This document shows, in pieces, positions 24,790 through 36,600 of a stretch of DNA of 64,000 bases (its first letter is position 1; each line of letters starts with the position of its first letter). Under the pieces are notes generated by a model. That model did no database searches, was not told the origin of the DNA, and saw nothing but the letters and a program-made list of their open reading frames with translations. The stretch is from Rheum nobile (taxonomy: Eukaryota; Streptophyta; Magnoliopsida; Caryophyllales; Polygonaceae). Made by a program: the position numbers and the translations under genes. The DNA is taken from NCBI GenBank assembly GCA_027886185.1, contig WOAB01000583.1:7316001-7380000 (forward strand), given 5' to 3'.

Positions 24790-24891
24790 TTTTTATATGT
24801 ACTGAATTGTTACGTTTGTTGTATTTTGGGGATGTGTATGATATATTATATTTTATTGATGTTTATTGTATTTTGTTCATGTCTCATCCAT

Positions 24892-27402
24892 ATTTAAGTA
24901 TATTTAAACGAAATAGTAGGAAAACTATAGGATATAAGTATATTTACATGAAATAGATAGGAAAACTATAGGATATAAGTATTTTTACATGAAATAGATA
25001 GGAAAACTATAGGATATAAGTATATTTACATGAAATAGATAGGAAAACTATAGGATATAAGTATTTTTAGATGAAATAGATAGGAAAACTATAAGATATA
25101 AGTATATTTACATGAAATAGATAGGAAAACTATAGGATATAAGTATTTTTACATGAAATAGATAGGAAAACTATAGGATATAAGTATTTTTACATGAAAT
25201 AGATAGGAAAACTATATGATATAAGTATTTTTACATGAAATAGATAGGAAAACTATAGGATATAAGTATATTTACATGAAATAGATAGGAAAACTATAGG
25301 ATATAAGTATTTTTACATGAAATAGATAGGAAAACTATAGGATATAAGTATTTTTAAACGAAATAGATAGGAAAACTATAGGATATAAGTATTTTTAAAC
25401 GAAATAGATAGGAAAACTATAGGATATAAGTATTTTTAAACGAAATAGATAGGAAAACTATAGGATATAAGTATTTTTACATGAAATAGATAGGAAAACT
25501 ATAGGATATAAGTATATTTACATGAAATAGATAGGAAAACTATAGGATATAAGTATTTTTACATGAAATAGATAGGAAAACTATAGGATATAAGTATATT
25601 TACATGAAATAGATAGGAAAACTATAGGATATAAGTATTTTTACAGGAAATAGATAGGAAAACTATAGGATATAAGTATTTTTAAACGAAATAGATAGGA
25701 AAACTATAGGATATAAGTATATTTACATGAAATAGATAGGAAAACTATAAGATATAAGTATTTTTACATGAAATAGATAGGAAAACTATAGGATATAAGT
25801 ATTTTTAAACGAAATAGATAGGAAAACTATAGGATATAATTATATTTACATGAAATAGATAGGAAAACTATAAGATATAAGTATTTTTACAGGAAATAGA
25901 TAGGAAAACTATAGGATATAAGTATTTTTAAACGAAATAGATAGGAAAACTATAGGATATAAGTATATTTACATGAAATAGATAGGAAAACTATAGGATA
26001 TAAGTATTTTTACATGAAATAGATACGAAAACTATAGCATATAAGTATATTTACATGAAATAGATAGGAAAACTATAGGATATAAGTATTTTTACATGAA
26101 ATAGATAGGAAAACTATAGGATATAAGTATTTTTACATGAAATAGATAAGAAAACTATAGGATATAAGTATTTTTAAACGAAATAGATAGAAAAACTATA
26201 GGATATAAGTATTTTTACATGAAATAGATAGATAAACTATAGGATATAAGTATTTTTACATGAAATAGATAGGAAAACTATAGGATATAAGTATATTTAC
26301 ATGAAATAGATAGGAAAACTATAGGATATAAGTATATTTACATGAAATAGATAGGAAAACTATAGGATATAAGTATATTTACATGAAATAGATAGGAAAA
26401 CTATAGGATATAAGTATTTTTACAGGAAATAGATAGGAAAACTATAGGATATAAGTATTTTTAAACGAAATAGATAGGAAAACTATAGGATATAAGTATA
26501 TTTACATGAAATAGATAGGAAAACTATAAGATATAAGTATTTTTACATGAAATAGATAGGAAAACTATAGGATATAAGTATATTTACATGAAATAGGTAG
26601 GAAAACTATATGATATAAGTATTTTTACATGAAATAGATAGGAAAACTATAGGATATAAGTATATTTACATGAAATAGATAGGAAAACTATAGGATATAA
26701 GTATATTTACATGAAATAGATAGGAAAACTATAGGATATAAGTATATTTACATGAAATAGATAGGAAAACTATAGGATATAAGTATATTTACATGAAATA
26801 GATAGAAAAACTATAGGATATAAGTATATTTACATGAAATAGATAGGAAAACTCTAGGATATAAGTATTTTTACAAGAAATAGATAGGAAAACTATAGGA
26901 TATAAGTATATTTAAACGAAATAGATAGAAAAACTATAGGATATAAGTATATTTACATGAAATAGATAGGAAAACTATAGGATATAAGTATTTTTACATG
27001 AAATAGATAGGAAAACTATATGATATAAGTATATTTACATGAAATAGATAGGAAAACTATAGGATATAAGTATATTTACATGAAATAGATAGGAAAACTA
27101 TAGGATATAAGTATATTTACATGAAATAGATAGGAAAACTATAGGATATAAGTATTTTTACATGAAATAGATAGGAAAACTATAGGATATAAGTATATTT
27201 ACATGAAATAGATAGGAAAACTATAGGATATAAGTATTTTTACATGAAATAGATAGGAAAACTATAGGATATAAGTATTTTTAAACGAAATAGATAGGAA
27301 AACTATAGGATATAAGTATATTTACATGAAATAGATAGGAAAACTATAGGATATAAGTATTTTTACATGAAATAGATAGGAAAACTATAGGATATAAGTA
27401 TA
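24892..27402 (+). repeat. 41-bp minisatellite, about 61 copies
   Basis: The unit begins aggatataagtat and continues through tttacatgaaatagatagg to aaaactat, 41 bp in all. The array is highly homogeneous, with three recurring variants in the middle (tatttttacatg, tatatttacatg, tatttttaaacg). It starts about 100 bp after the stop codon of the mobile-domain gene. There are no unique spacers and no coding potential. Confidence 0.95.
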
Positions 27403-28330
27403 TTTCAGTTTTTTACCCGTTTCTTCCAAATTCATTCCTATTGGGCCTAAATGGGCCCAATTTCATGTGTTTTCATTTTTCATCCGTTTCTTCCAAAATC
27501 ATCCATATGGGGCCTAAATGATCCCAATTTCAAGTTTTTTTTAGTTTTTTACCCGTTTTTTCCAATATCATCCATATTGGGCCTAAATGGGCCCAATTTC
27601 ATGTGTTTTCATTTTTCATCCGTTTCTTCCAAAATCATCCATATGGGGCCTAAATGGGCCCAATTTCAAGTTTTTTTTTTCCAGTTTTTTACCCGTTTCT
27701 TCCAAATTCATCCACATGGGGCCTAAATGGGCCCAATTTCAAGTTTTTTTCAGTTTTTTACCCGTTTCTTCCAATATCATCCCTATTGGGCCTAAATGGG
27801 CCCAATTTCATGTGTTTTCATTTTTCACCCGTTTCTTTCAAAATCATCCATATGGGGCCTAAATGGGTCCAATTTCAAGTTTTTTCAGTTTTTTACCCGT
27901 TTCTTCCAATATCATCCCTATTGGGCCTAAATGGGCCCAATTTCATGTGTTTTCATTTTTCACCCGTTTCTTCCAAAATCATTCATATGGGGCCTAAATG
28001 GGCCCAATTTCAAGTTTTTTTTTCTTTAGTTTTTTACCCATTTCTTCCAATATCATCCCTATTGGGCCTAAATGGACCCAATTTCATGTGTTTTCATTTT
28101 TCACCCGTTTCTTCCAAATTCATCCATATGGGGCCTAAATGGGCCCAATTTCAAGTTTTTTCAGTTTTTTACCCGTTTCTTCCAATATCATCCCTATTGG
28201 GCCTAAATGGGCCCAATTTCATGTGTTTTTATTTTTCACTCGTTTCTTCCAAATTCATCCATATGCCTAAATGGGCCCAATTTCAATTTTTTTCCAATTT
28301 TTTACCCGTTTCTTCCAATATCATACATAT
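27403..28330 (+). repeat. 67-70-bp tandem array with GGGCCTAAATGGGCCC core
   Basis: About 13 monomers share gggcctaaatgggccc and cccgtttcttccaa. Two monomer types (catatggggcc with catgtgttttcattttt, and cctattgggcc with caagttttttcag) largely alternate, giving a dimer of about 136 bp. The long open frame through it is a by-product of the repeat. Confidence 0.93.
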
Positions 28331-28608
28331 ACATATACATATACAAACACAATGTATTTTTATTTTACAACGTCAATCACTACACCAGAGGATCGGGTGG
28401 ACGGTTACATCTTATGTGATAATCCCGAAATATTTGAACCCTCGATTGAAACTGAACATCCCAGCCATCTACACTTCGGTCCTTGAAACAACGCCAAGCA
28501 TACGGAGGAGGGGGTACTGGACAATCATCCCTCAGCCACACCTACATACAAACACAAACACAAACTTGAACTCTACATGCATATACTCATATAGTTTAGT
28601 ATAATAAA

Positions 28609-31600
28609 TTACTTAGAAGTAGTAAGCTTTACCGGTATGAAGTGGTTCCGATCTCCTACGTGGGCCATCGTCAATATCTCCGTCGGAGGGCCTAAGCTTG
28701 TATTACGGGCCTTCATTGGTAGGCACAAGCAAGGACTATCCCATGATAAGAAACATAGCGCAACTTGATACGCCGTGGCAAACACCAAACCAATTAGGGG
28801 CATTTCGAGCCAATAATGCGAGGAGCAAGGACTTATGACATAGTTCACCCGGAATATAAGATCTTCGTAACTCGTTCCCGGTGCTAGTTTGGGCAATATT
28901 TCCATGTACACATCTCTGTTGTCCAATAACTCTACAGCTAGATGCATTCGAACCATAGGGTAATATTGCTCTTCGTACCCCAACAATACAGCTAGTGACC
29001 GATACCCACAATGCCCGTCCGGAATTACATCTTTCGCCTCCTTCATGTATGGGAACCAGAAGTAATCCACATTCCTAACCCCAAAGTTCACCCCCATATA
29101 AGTAATGGGTTGGTCAGGAAACTGTGATCCAGACGCTTCAGTTTTATCCTTCCTAGGACGGCCACGACCCTTACCTTGGCTAGCTTGGGTACCTTGGGCC
29201 CCATTCTCATTCTCCATCTCCTTCTCCTTTTTTATCTATTTCTCCTTCTCAAACTCCTCTAACTCGGCCCTTCTATGCTCAAACAAGCTCGGGTCCCTCT
29301 TGGTGGAATACTTTGTGGAACCCTTCGGCCTTCCTTTGGAAATGATACCCGTCGGCTCCAACAACGAAGATTCATGCGGATGCTCCAAGTCATGGAACAG
29401 TTCGGTGACTTGCGCTAAAGTGGATTTTTCAAGGACCCCATCTTTCTCCTTCTTGTACAGTTCCTCAAGTCTCTGCTTTGGAATATACATTGTTGCATCC
29501 TCCTCAATGGTGTCAGAACGATAACCCTTATCCCATTCTAGCTGCCTCCAGAAGCGGTGGATCTCACTTGGCATGATCTGCCTCTTAGCAACAATAGCCG
29601 CCCCAATCTCATGGATGCACGACAGGCCTTGGCATTCTTTCATCCAGTAATCATCGCACTCCTCGTTGAAATCATCATTCTCTAACTGCTTATACATATC
29701 GAACAATATCCTCAAGCCCTTATCCGACACTTTGTAGAACAGCTTCGTAAACACCCTTCTCGTTTCTACTGGCACCTGGTTGAAGCAATTTGGTTTTTTG
29801 ACCCGTGACATCTCCATGCTCGCCCTCACCTGCCCGATTTGACCTTCGATTGCATGGTGGATCCTCAATGCCATCCTGTTAAAACCGCCAACACTAGAAT
29901 CCATAATATCCTTCAACACCTTATACATATCCTCAACCCTATCAAAAAAAAAATGCATAGTGCTAATAAGAAGGTATGACAACGAGCCCTAGGCCCAATA
30001 CACATCCCAGAAAAATGAAAAGTGATACATACCTGTTTGAAGTCCTCGTGAAAAAGTGAAGATGATGATCTGTCCACGCACTGACTATGTTTTCTTTGTA
30101 CGGATTCAACCACTGTTTCTCAAGGTATCCAACAAGGCCGCTCTTCCACGATTTCCTAAGTTTTTGGAGCCTCTCTTCGTAGCTTTCCTCCGTGGTTGAA
30201 CACCAAAGTCCCCAACATTGGCCGCAAAAGTTGCTGACTTTTTTTGAATCCTTCAAGATTGGATTCGCATATGCCTCGATGTTGTGTTTGATATGCACCC
30301 AACACAAAAGGTGTTTAACCCGATCCTTGAAAACTATCCGAATTGCATTGATGAGGGCTTTCTCTCGATCAGTCATTATGGCCGCTGGCATTACTCCCGC
30401 CGCTTGAAACAAATACAGAAGCTTTCGCATTATGAATCCGTAATGCAAACCATCTTCCTCTCGCGTAAATGCATAGGCGATGTTGAAAGTCTTGTTAGTG
30501 CATGTAAAACCGACAATCTCCACAAGAGGCATGTTATACCTAAGGATGAATGTAAGAAAACTAAAGCGTATGAGCCATTTTAGATCATGTATATTACGAC
30601 TATATTAAATTGTAATAAACATTACATACCTATTTGTCTTGTATGTGGCGTCGATAACTACCACGTATGGGAACAACTTCAACAAGTGCAGCGAGTCAGG
30701 ATGAGCGAAAAATAGGATATCGATCTCAGATTGGGACTTTTTCCTAAGAGGATGCACTTCGTACCTGTTTTCTTTGAAGAAATTTAGGGTCCATTGGGTG
30801 ACCATCATTTTCCCACGATCCTCGTGTTGCATCTTTTGTAAATAGTTGGAAACTTGTTTCCTTGATGTTACATTTTCGGGGTTTAACTTTCTCAACTGTG
30901 CAACAATAACACGCGGCCGAGTGGAAATCTCGCCGGCATTCCTGACAATGCACTGCTCATCAGGGGTCATTCGACCCGTGTATGGATGCCCTAGAAAGGT
31001 AGTCGAAAGCTTATGGTTGTGTTGCCCGGTCAACACATTCAAGATCCATTTCCGAGTCTCTACTCCTGGCTTCTTTTTCATTCGAAGACCGTACAACTCA
31101 AATGTGCACCCAGACTTCTTCGATCTGCTTTCACGAATTACCACAGCAGCCTCATTCCGATCATCTTCACTAACTTTCTTCTTCCCCGATCTATATTCAC
31201 CAAAGTGCTCGCAAGTCAAACTAACATGTCTTTCATTACTTCGACGAATGACTAGAACCATCATCAACTCTTTGCCCCTCTTCTGAGCCCAATCAACCAA
31301 CTCCTGTCGGCTATCCCACTTTTGATTCGTACGAAATTCAGATCCATAATCTTTACCCTATTAATGTAAATACTAATGTTATTCATTTGCATTTAATGAC
31401 ATCACACTATCTCAATCTCCATACTTAAAGAACTACTATTTCTAACTACACATGAAATATCAAAATATCGCATAGAATATACAATTCGCGAGTGAAACTA
31501 TATTTATCATCACTTCTCTTAATGACATTATTAATGTAAATACTAATGTTATTCATTTGCATTTAATGACATCACACTATCTCAATCTCCATACTTAAAG

Positions 31601-32172
31601 AACTACTATTTCTAACTACACATGAAATATCAAAATACCGCATAGAATATACAATTCGCGAGTGAAACTATATTTATCCTCACTTCTCTTAATGACATTA
31701 TTACTGTAAATACTAATGTTATTCATTTGCATTTAATGACATTACTCTATCTCAATCTCCGAACTTAAAGAACTACTATTTCTAACTACACATGAAATAT
31801 CAAAATACCGCATAGAATATACAATTCGCGAGTGAAACTATATTTATCCTCACTTCTCTTAATGACATTATTAATGTAAATACTAATGTTATTCATTTGC
31901 ATTTAATGACATCACACTATCTCAATCTCTAAACTTAAAGAACTACTATTTCTAACTACACATGAAATATCAAAATACCGCATAGAATATTACAAACCTA
32001 AATCACGAGTCAATTTCCAAACTTATAAACCTAATATGTCTAACTACACATGCATTATCAAGCCTTTTACGAATTATGAAATACTAACCGCGAAATTGAT
32101 GGGGTTGAATTCTTCATCACTGCTGAAATATTCTTCATCGGTACTCCAATAATCGCATTCGGGTAATGACAT
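28609..32172 (-). CDS. MULE transposase with FAR1-type zinc finger and C-terminal OTU protease
   Basis: Four exons on the minus strand fit by phase: 32172-32089, 31357-30630, 30539-30033 and 29938-28609, about 880 residues. The start MSLPECDYWSTDEE is acidic. A FAR1/WRKY-GCM1-type DNA-binding region has C-C-H-H ligands in LTCEHFG, SGCTF and GQHNH. The MULE DDE core shows VVVIDATYKTNR, then NMPLVEIVGFT across the exon 2/3 junction, and MTDREKALINAI. Two AT-hook-like stretches follow (SKGRPKGSTK and GKGRGRPRKDK). The C-terminal ~180 residues are OTU-like, with IPDGHCGYRSLAVLLG (catalytic Asp/Cys) and DRNHFIPVKL (catalytic His). OTU enzymes are usually deubiquitinases; the role here is inferred only. 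An in-frame TAG at 29236-29238 lies between the transposase part and the OTU part, which are otherwise in one frame. Confidence 0.85.
31361..31990. repeat. 170-bp tandem repeat inside intron 1 of the MULE-OTU gene
   Basis: About 3.7 copies with a period of exactly 170 bp (starts at 31361, 31531, 31701 and 31871) and very few differences. The array occupies most of the intron between the 28-codon first exon and exon 2. Confidence 0.93.
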
Positions 32173-32249
32173 TTTGATAAGATTGTATTTCGATTGGAGG
32201 ATTGAGTGTGAATTTATATAGAGGGGTAATTCGACCGTTGGATTATGGC

Positions 32250-32592
32250 CGTTGGGCTACGCCGGATCCTGGCACGCGCCACATCTTTGCGTAGTTACCA
32301 AAATTCAAATGCCTCCAACGGCCATAATTCAAAAAGTCCCAACGGTCCTATACAAGGAGCTACGCCAGATTCTGGTGTAGTACTTCATATGCCAGCCTGT
32401 CCCTAGGCGAATAGCTACGCCAGATTCTGGCGCGCGCCAGAATCTGGCGTAGCTCTGTTATACTTTTTTTTTTAAATTCCACCGTATATATACGGTTTTG
32501 GCCAAGTACGCACGTATTTGGCGCGCGCCAGATTCTGGCGTAGCCTTTTGTAGTGCGAAACGGCACAAAATGTAGTGCGAATAGTCGGCTCG
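32250..32592 (-). repeat. MULE-1 right terminal and subterminal palindromes
   Basis: It contains three subterminal units of ctacgccagattctgg type near 32258, 32360 and 32413, followed by the right inverted terminus. The unit at 32413-32454 is a perfect 42-bp palindrome centred on ggcgcgcgcc. Confidence 0.85.
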
Positions 32593-32601
32593 TAAAATAA
32601 A

Positions 32602-34887
32602 CTTCAAAAGTTGTTTGTACGCTGTCACATAAAATTTTGACCTCTAATTTACTGCCTGTTATCTTCTACACAGGTTCATAAGATCACAATATAAAACAAA
32701 ATTGTATTAAATCTAGAAGTATCCCCAAAAACTTTTCAATGCAACATTAGATTGACATCATAACTAAAATTTGCAAATAAGGTAGTGATATAGTAGTGTC
32801 CGCAAGTTAAATTTCTCAAGGGACAAATCAGATTTCAGATAGCTGATTACAGTTGTAGCCAAACCTAAAACACCTGGATGAAAGGACAAATATTGGAAGA
32901 AGAATGAACTACCATAATTGATATATATTGCCAAGCTCTTCAAATCAACTATCAGCTTGAGGATTCTCGTGAATCTGTGTTTGAGATGGAATAGTAGCCT
33001 CATTCATCTTCACACTACTCATGCATTCCAAGGGGATAACAAATGAAGTTTCCCATTTCAAGAGGAGTATAATGTCATCTACATTGTCAAGCTGTCAGGA
33101 TACTCAATGATCTTTGAGAAGGTCTGGAGGAAGGCAGTCAAATTGGCACCATATATAATTCAGTGATCAACAGTGACATTTACCTACACAAGGAAGATTT
33201 AGAACTTAAGTTTATTTTTATTTTTTTTTATCAAATCTACATATGCAAAGCTTGAAAATAGATGACATTATATATGGTGATCTCAAGCTCATGAAGTCAG
33301 CTTGGATATTGGCAATTGGCATGCTGCCAAAAAGAAAACCTTTTTTTACTAAAACAGGTAAGATTTACCTCTAGTATCTGTGAGGCGAGCATTAAGCAAG
33401 GGCCATAGTATCTGCACCACTTACTCACTTAGTGCCTATTGGTAATTTGTACAATTTCGAGGAGAGAGCAACTAGGTAATAAGGAAAGATGTGCACACTA
33501 TATCCGTTATCCTTTCCTTCGTTTCTTGGACTGTCATCCCAACAAAGAGAAGTGGATTGGAGTGTAATAGTTCAAATATTTGACGATTACTCTAGAATTA
33601 GTTCCCATCCAGATTGCAAATATCACTTAAAACTTTTATATTGTTAGATTAATGGGCAACTTACATCTTACACTCTAGCTCTCAAATCAAAAGAATAGTT
33701 TACCATTACTTTCCAGAAAGCAAGTAAAACATATAATTTTCTGAATCATTATCCAATATTAACACATAGCTCTACTCCAACCCTCAAATCTTAACTCATA
33801 AGTTGGAAAAATTGCCCCTATTCCACCATCTGCAACAGACATGCATTCTGTAAAGTTGGTTGTGAGGGACGTGATCACCATGTGATGTTTCTACTGGTTG
33901 TTCATAGCTTTTATGTTTCTGGGGTCCTATGCCTAATTGTTACAAAATGCCATCAATTTGCAGCCTTCTTTTTCCTATACAAATGCAGAAAGAGAGAAGT
34001 AAAAAATCATGGAGAAATTACAGAAATCTTATTATTCTGTTTATGTGCAAGAAGATCTAGGTAATCTTTAAAATCATTCTCTATTAAATTAAGAAAAGTG
34101 AAAACCATCTCATTCTTTCTTGAAAGACAACCAATTTATTTTAAAATCATATTGTACAATGATGAACTATGAGTCTTTATTTGAACCATTGCTTTTATTT
34201 TAAACGCTCATCATATCAATCTAACGTTCTAAATAGTAGATGTGAAACTCGTATATTTATGGCTAATAGTAAGGCTAGGAAACAGAATAACTTATAAAGC
34301 CAACTACAACTAAATGCAATTATGTTACCACACATGTTACCACACACCACATTAGGATGGTAAATTGTAGTTATTTCGTCAAATCTCGATCCCGGGTTCC
34401 TCCTAGTATAATACAAAAGATGAGGTGAGTGTGTTTGATATTTCTAATTTCCTTTCTTCTTTTAAAAACACTTTGAATCCAAAGTTTTGAAAACATTAAA
34501 AATATGTAATAAAAAAATATTGATTAGATGAGTGGCTAACCAAAAAATATTGATGAGATGAGTGGGTACAAAATTTATCTCCCTTACCTCTCACCAGCCA
34601 TAATCGAATATAAGAGTTAGGTTCGTTCGGTTGAGATGAAATAGGGGTGAAAATTGATTGAAATTTAAACAATTTATCTAATATCACCCCTTAATTTGCA
34701 TAATATCTACATGTAAATATACCACTTAAAATCATTTGATAAAGAGAATCTCCTCCGGTAAAACACAACTTTTTTTTACCATTTCTAACTTTCAATTCCG
34801 GCGTCACGGATCACATTTTGTACAAAACCATCAATCTACCAGCTTCATCCGTTTTCAGTTTTCAATCCTAATCTATATCTAATTTTC
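32602..34887. other. Intergenic DNA, no gene seen
   Basis: AT-rich sequence with only short chance frames, lying between MULE-1 and the 3' end of the RING gene. Confidence 0.5.
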
Positions 34888-34890
34888 CCC

Positions 34891-35675
34891 TTAGTTCAGA
34901 AACACCTCAATCACGCCCTGTTTTATAGATTGACAAACAGGACACATCTCCAAAAGGCTTCCGCACTCCCTACAAGCACACAGATGCCTACAAGGAAGCA
35001 ACACAACACTCGAAATCTTCTTTCTGCACCACTTGCAGCTCATCTTGTCGCCTTCCGCACCGCCACCGATTTCACTGGCGGACTCTGCGCCTTGGGCCTG
35101 ACTCGAGGCCCAGTTAAGCGTCTCTTGGGCTTGGCCCAACATGTTGTTTAGGCCCAATATCATGGCTTCGTTTTCCTTGGCCACTCTCTCCCACGACTCT
35201 GTCTCCATCTCTGCCCTCCTCAAGCAGCCCTCAAGCTCTCTCGCTCTGCCTCTGGCTTCCGCTAAATCATGTTCTGCTTTCCTGATAACTGATGACGTGT
35301 TCGATTCCAGAGAACTTAACATCGCTGAGATTTGTTGCCTCTTTTGCTCCTGGATTGCGTATTTCAATCTCTCGCTCTGTTTGACAATACTGTTCTTTTC
35401 AGTTGCTTTTTTAATGAAATGCATGTGCGCGAAACAGAAAAATAGAGGAGATATTGAAGTACCTGAAGGTGAAGAAAGAGGTCGATTTCACGACTCTGCC
35501 TCTCGAATTCGGCGTTTAACGGCTGAAAATCGAAAAGCTCGGCGCTTGCGGGTTCACTGACCTGGAACGGCTGAATAAGATTGGAAAACGGGTCGGGCAA
35601 TCCGTATCCGGAACTGTCAAGCATCGAATCTGGGAAGCCGAGATAATCAGAAAACAGAGGAGCTCGAACCGCCAT
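34891..35675 (-). CDS. BOI-related RING-type E3 ubiquitin ligase
   Basis: Two exons, 35675-35463 (starting MAVRAPLFSDYLGFPDS) and 35394-34891, join in phase across a 68-bp GT-AG intron to give 238 residues. A central alpha-helical region rich in Glu/Arg/Gln (KQSERLKYAIQEQKRQQ onward) is coiled-coil-like, as in the family. The C-terminal C3HC4 RING reads CKWCRKKISSVVLLPCRH, then CACRECG and MCPVCQ, ending IKQGVIEVFLN. BOI-type ligases ubiquitinate transcription factors and other regulators in stress, cell-death and gibberellin responses; the substrate here is unknown. The family organisation is complete and no stop or frameshift is seen. This is the only convincing intact host gene in the window. 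Confidence 0.9.
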
Positions 35676-36519
35676 TTCTTCTCCTCTAAAGCAGCAAGTA
35701 AAACAGAGAGGGGAGAGGGAATCGGCTGTTTTGTTGGGTGGCAAAAGCTAAGGGTTAGGGAGATTAGGTAGGCGTAGAATAAAAAGGGAAGGAAACAGGG
35801 GTGGAAGGCTGGGAAAGGAAAACAGAGAGATGGTTGTTTGGCTGTGGTTGTGGTTGTGGTTGTGGGCGGAGAGTCAGAGATGTGGATGCTCATCAGAGAA
35901 TCAGAGAGGAGAGGTCCCAAGAAAATGCATTTATTAAAAATGGGTGTGAGTGAGAGAGTGATCTCGAGTGTGGGTCCGAAAAAGTGGTGGGGGACTACGG
36001 ATGCTATTTTGGTACAAGTATCTCCGTTTTCAATGTGGACAAAATTATGCGAGATGGACTTGTAAAATTGGAAGTCTCCACAAAATATATATAAATTCTT
36101 TTTTTATTTACAGTCTGTCTATCTGTTACTACTATTTTCCTTTTATTAATGTATGTTTTTTAATAAATTTTCTACTGTTTGAATTTATAATAATATGTAA
36201 TTATTTTTTTGGTCAGATAAAATTATGTAATGTTAAAATGAGACATTTATCAAACTAGTGTTCTTGATAACTATCATCCCTAAATTACGTTAGTTATTAA
36301 ATATTACAAAGCTAATTGGAGACAAATTTACTGCATATCATACTTGTAAACCATTATGTAAAACATTGGTGATACAAAATTATCTAATTTGTGATTTATT
36401 TAAAGCAATTCTATCGCATAATCACAACATTTTATAGTTTAGACTATTATTTCGGTGGGTGATGCATTCGACTTGGTGATTCTGAGGAGCCCGTACCAAA
36501 TCCGAACTCTTGAGTCATC
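35676..36519. other. Upstream region of the RING gene
   Basis: On the minus strand the first 250 bp upstream of the start codon are C/T-rich with a GT-repeat-like run near 35840, as is common in 5' UTRs. I did not find a TATA box that I would defend. The remainder is AT-rich. Confidence 0.4.
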
Positions 36520-36600
36520 GGATCTGTTGGGAAGTGAATTTTTAGAAACTCTGGTTCCCTTCAAAGTTCTCTTTCTCAGAAAACTTTGGTGGAATCGTTT

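Larger units (their letters stand above)
20691..32592. mobile_element. MULE-1: large Mutator-like element with PMD and MULE-OTU genes
   Basis: The two ends are inverted copies of each other over at least 60 bp, including tcgcactac, a variable spacer, and tttcgcactacaaaaggc. Outside the inverted region the flanks read taaaataag (20682-20690) and taaaataaa (32593-32601), 8 of 9 identical, which fits the 9-bp target duplication of MULEs. The element carries two convergent genes, a plant-mobile-domain gene on plus and a FAR1/MULE transposase with an OTU protease domain on minus. Between their 3' ends lie two tandem arrays. Each gene has one in-frame stop, so activity is doubtful. The exact outer end is uncertain by a few bases. 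Confidence 0.75.

Noticed and set aside
24892..27402. CRISPR-like regular repeat
   Set aside because: Units are contiguous 41-mers without unique spacers, in plant DNA.
27654..28604. A 316-codon open frame on the plus strand
   Set aside because: It is a by-product of the 67-70-bp tandem array; the repeat length happens to keep the frame open and the peptide is only the repeat translated.
20731..32561. CACTA (En/Spm) element based on CACTACAAAA ends
   Set aside because: The internal transposase is MULE type, inverted similarity extends beyond CACTAC, and no 3-bp target duplication is present.
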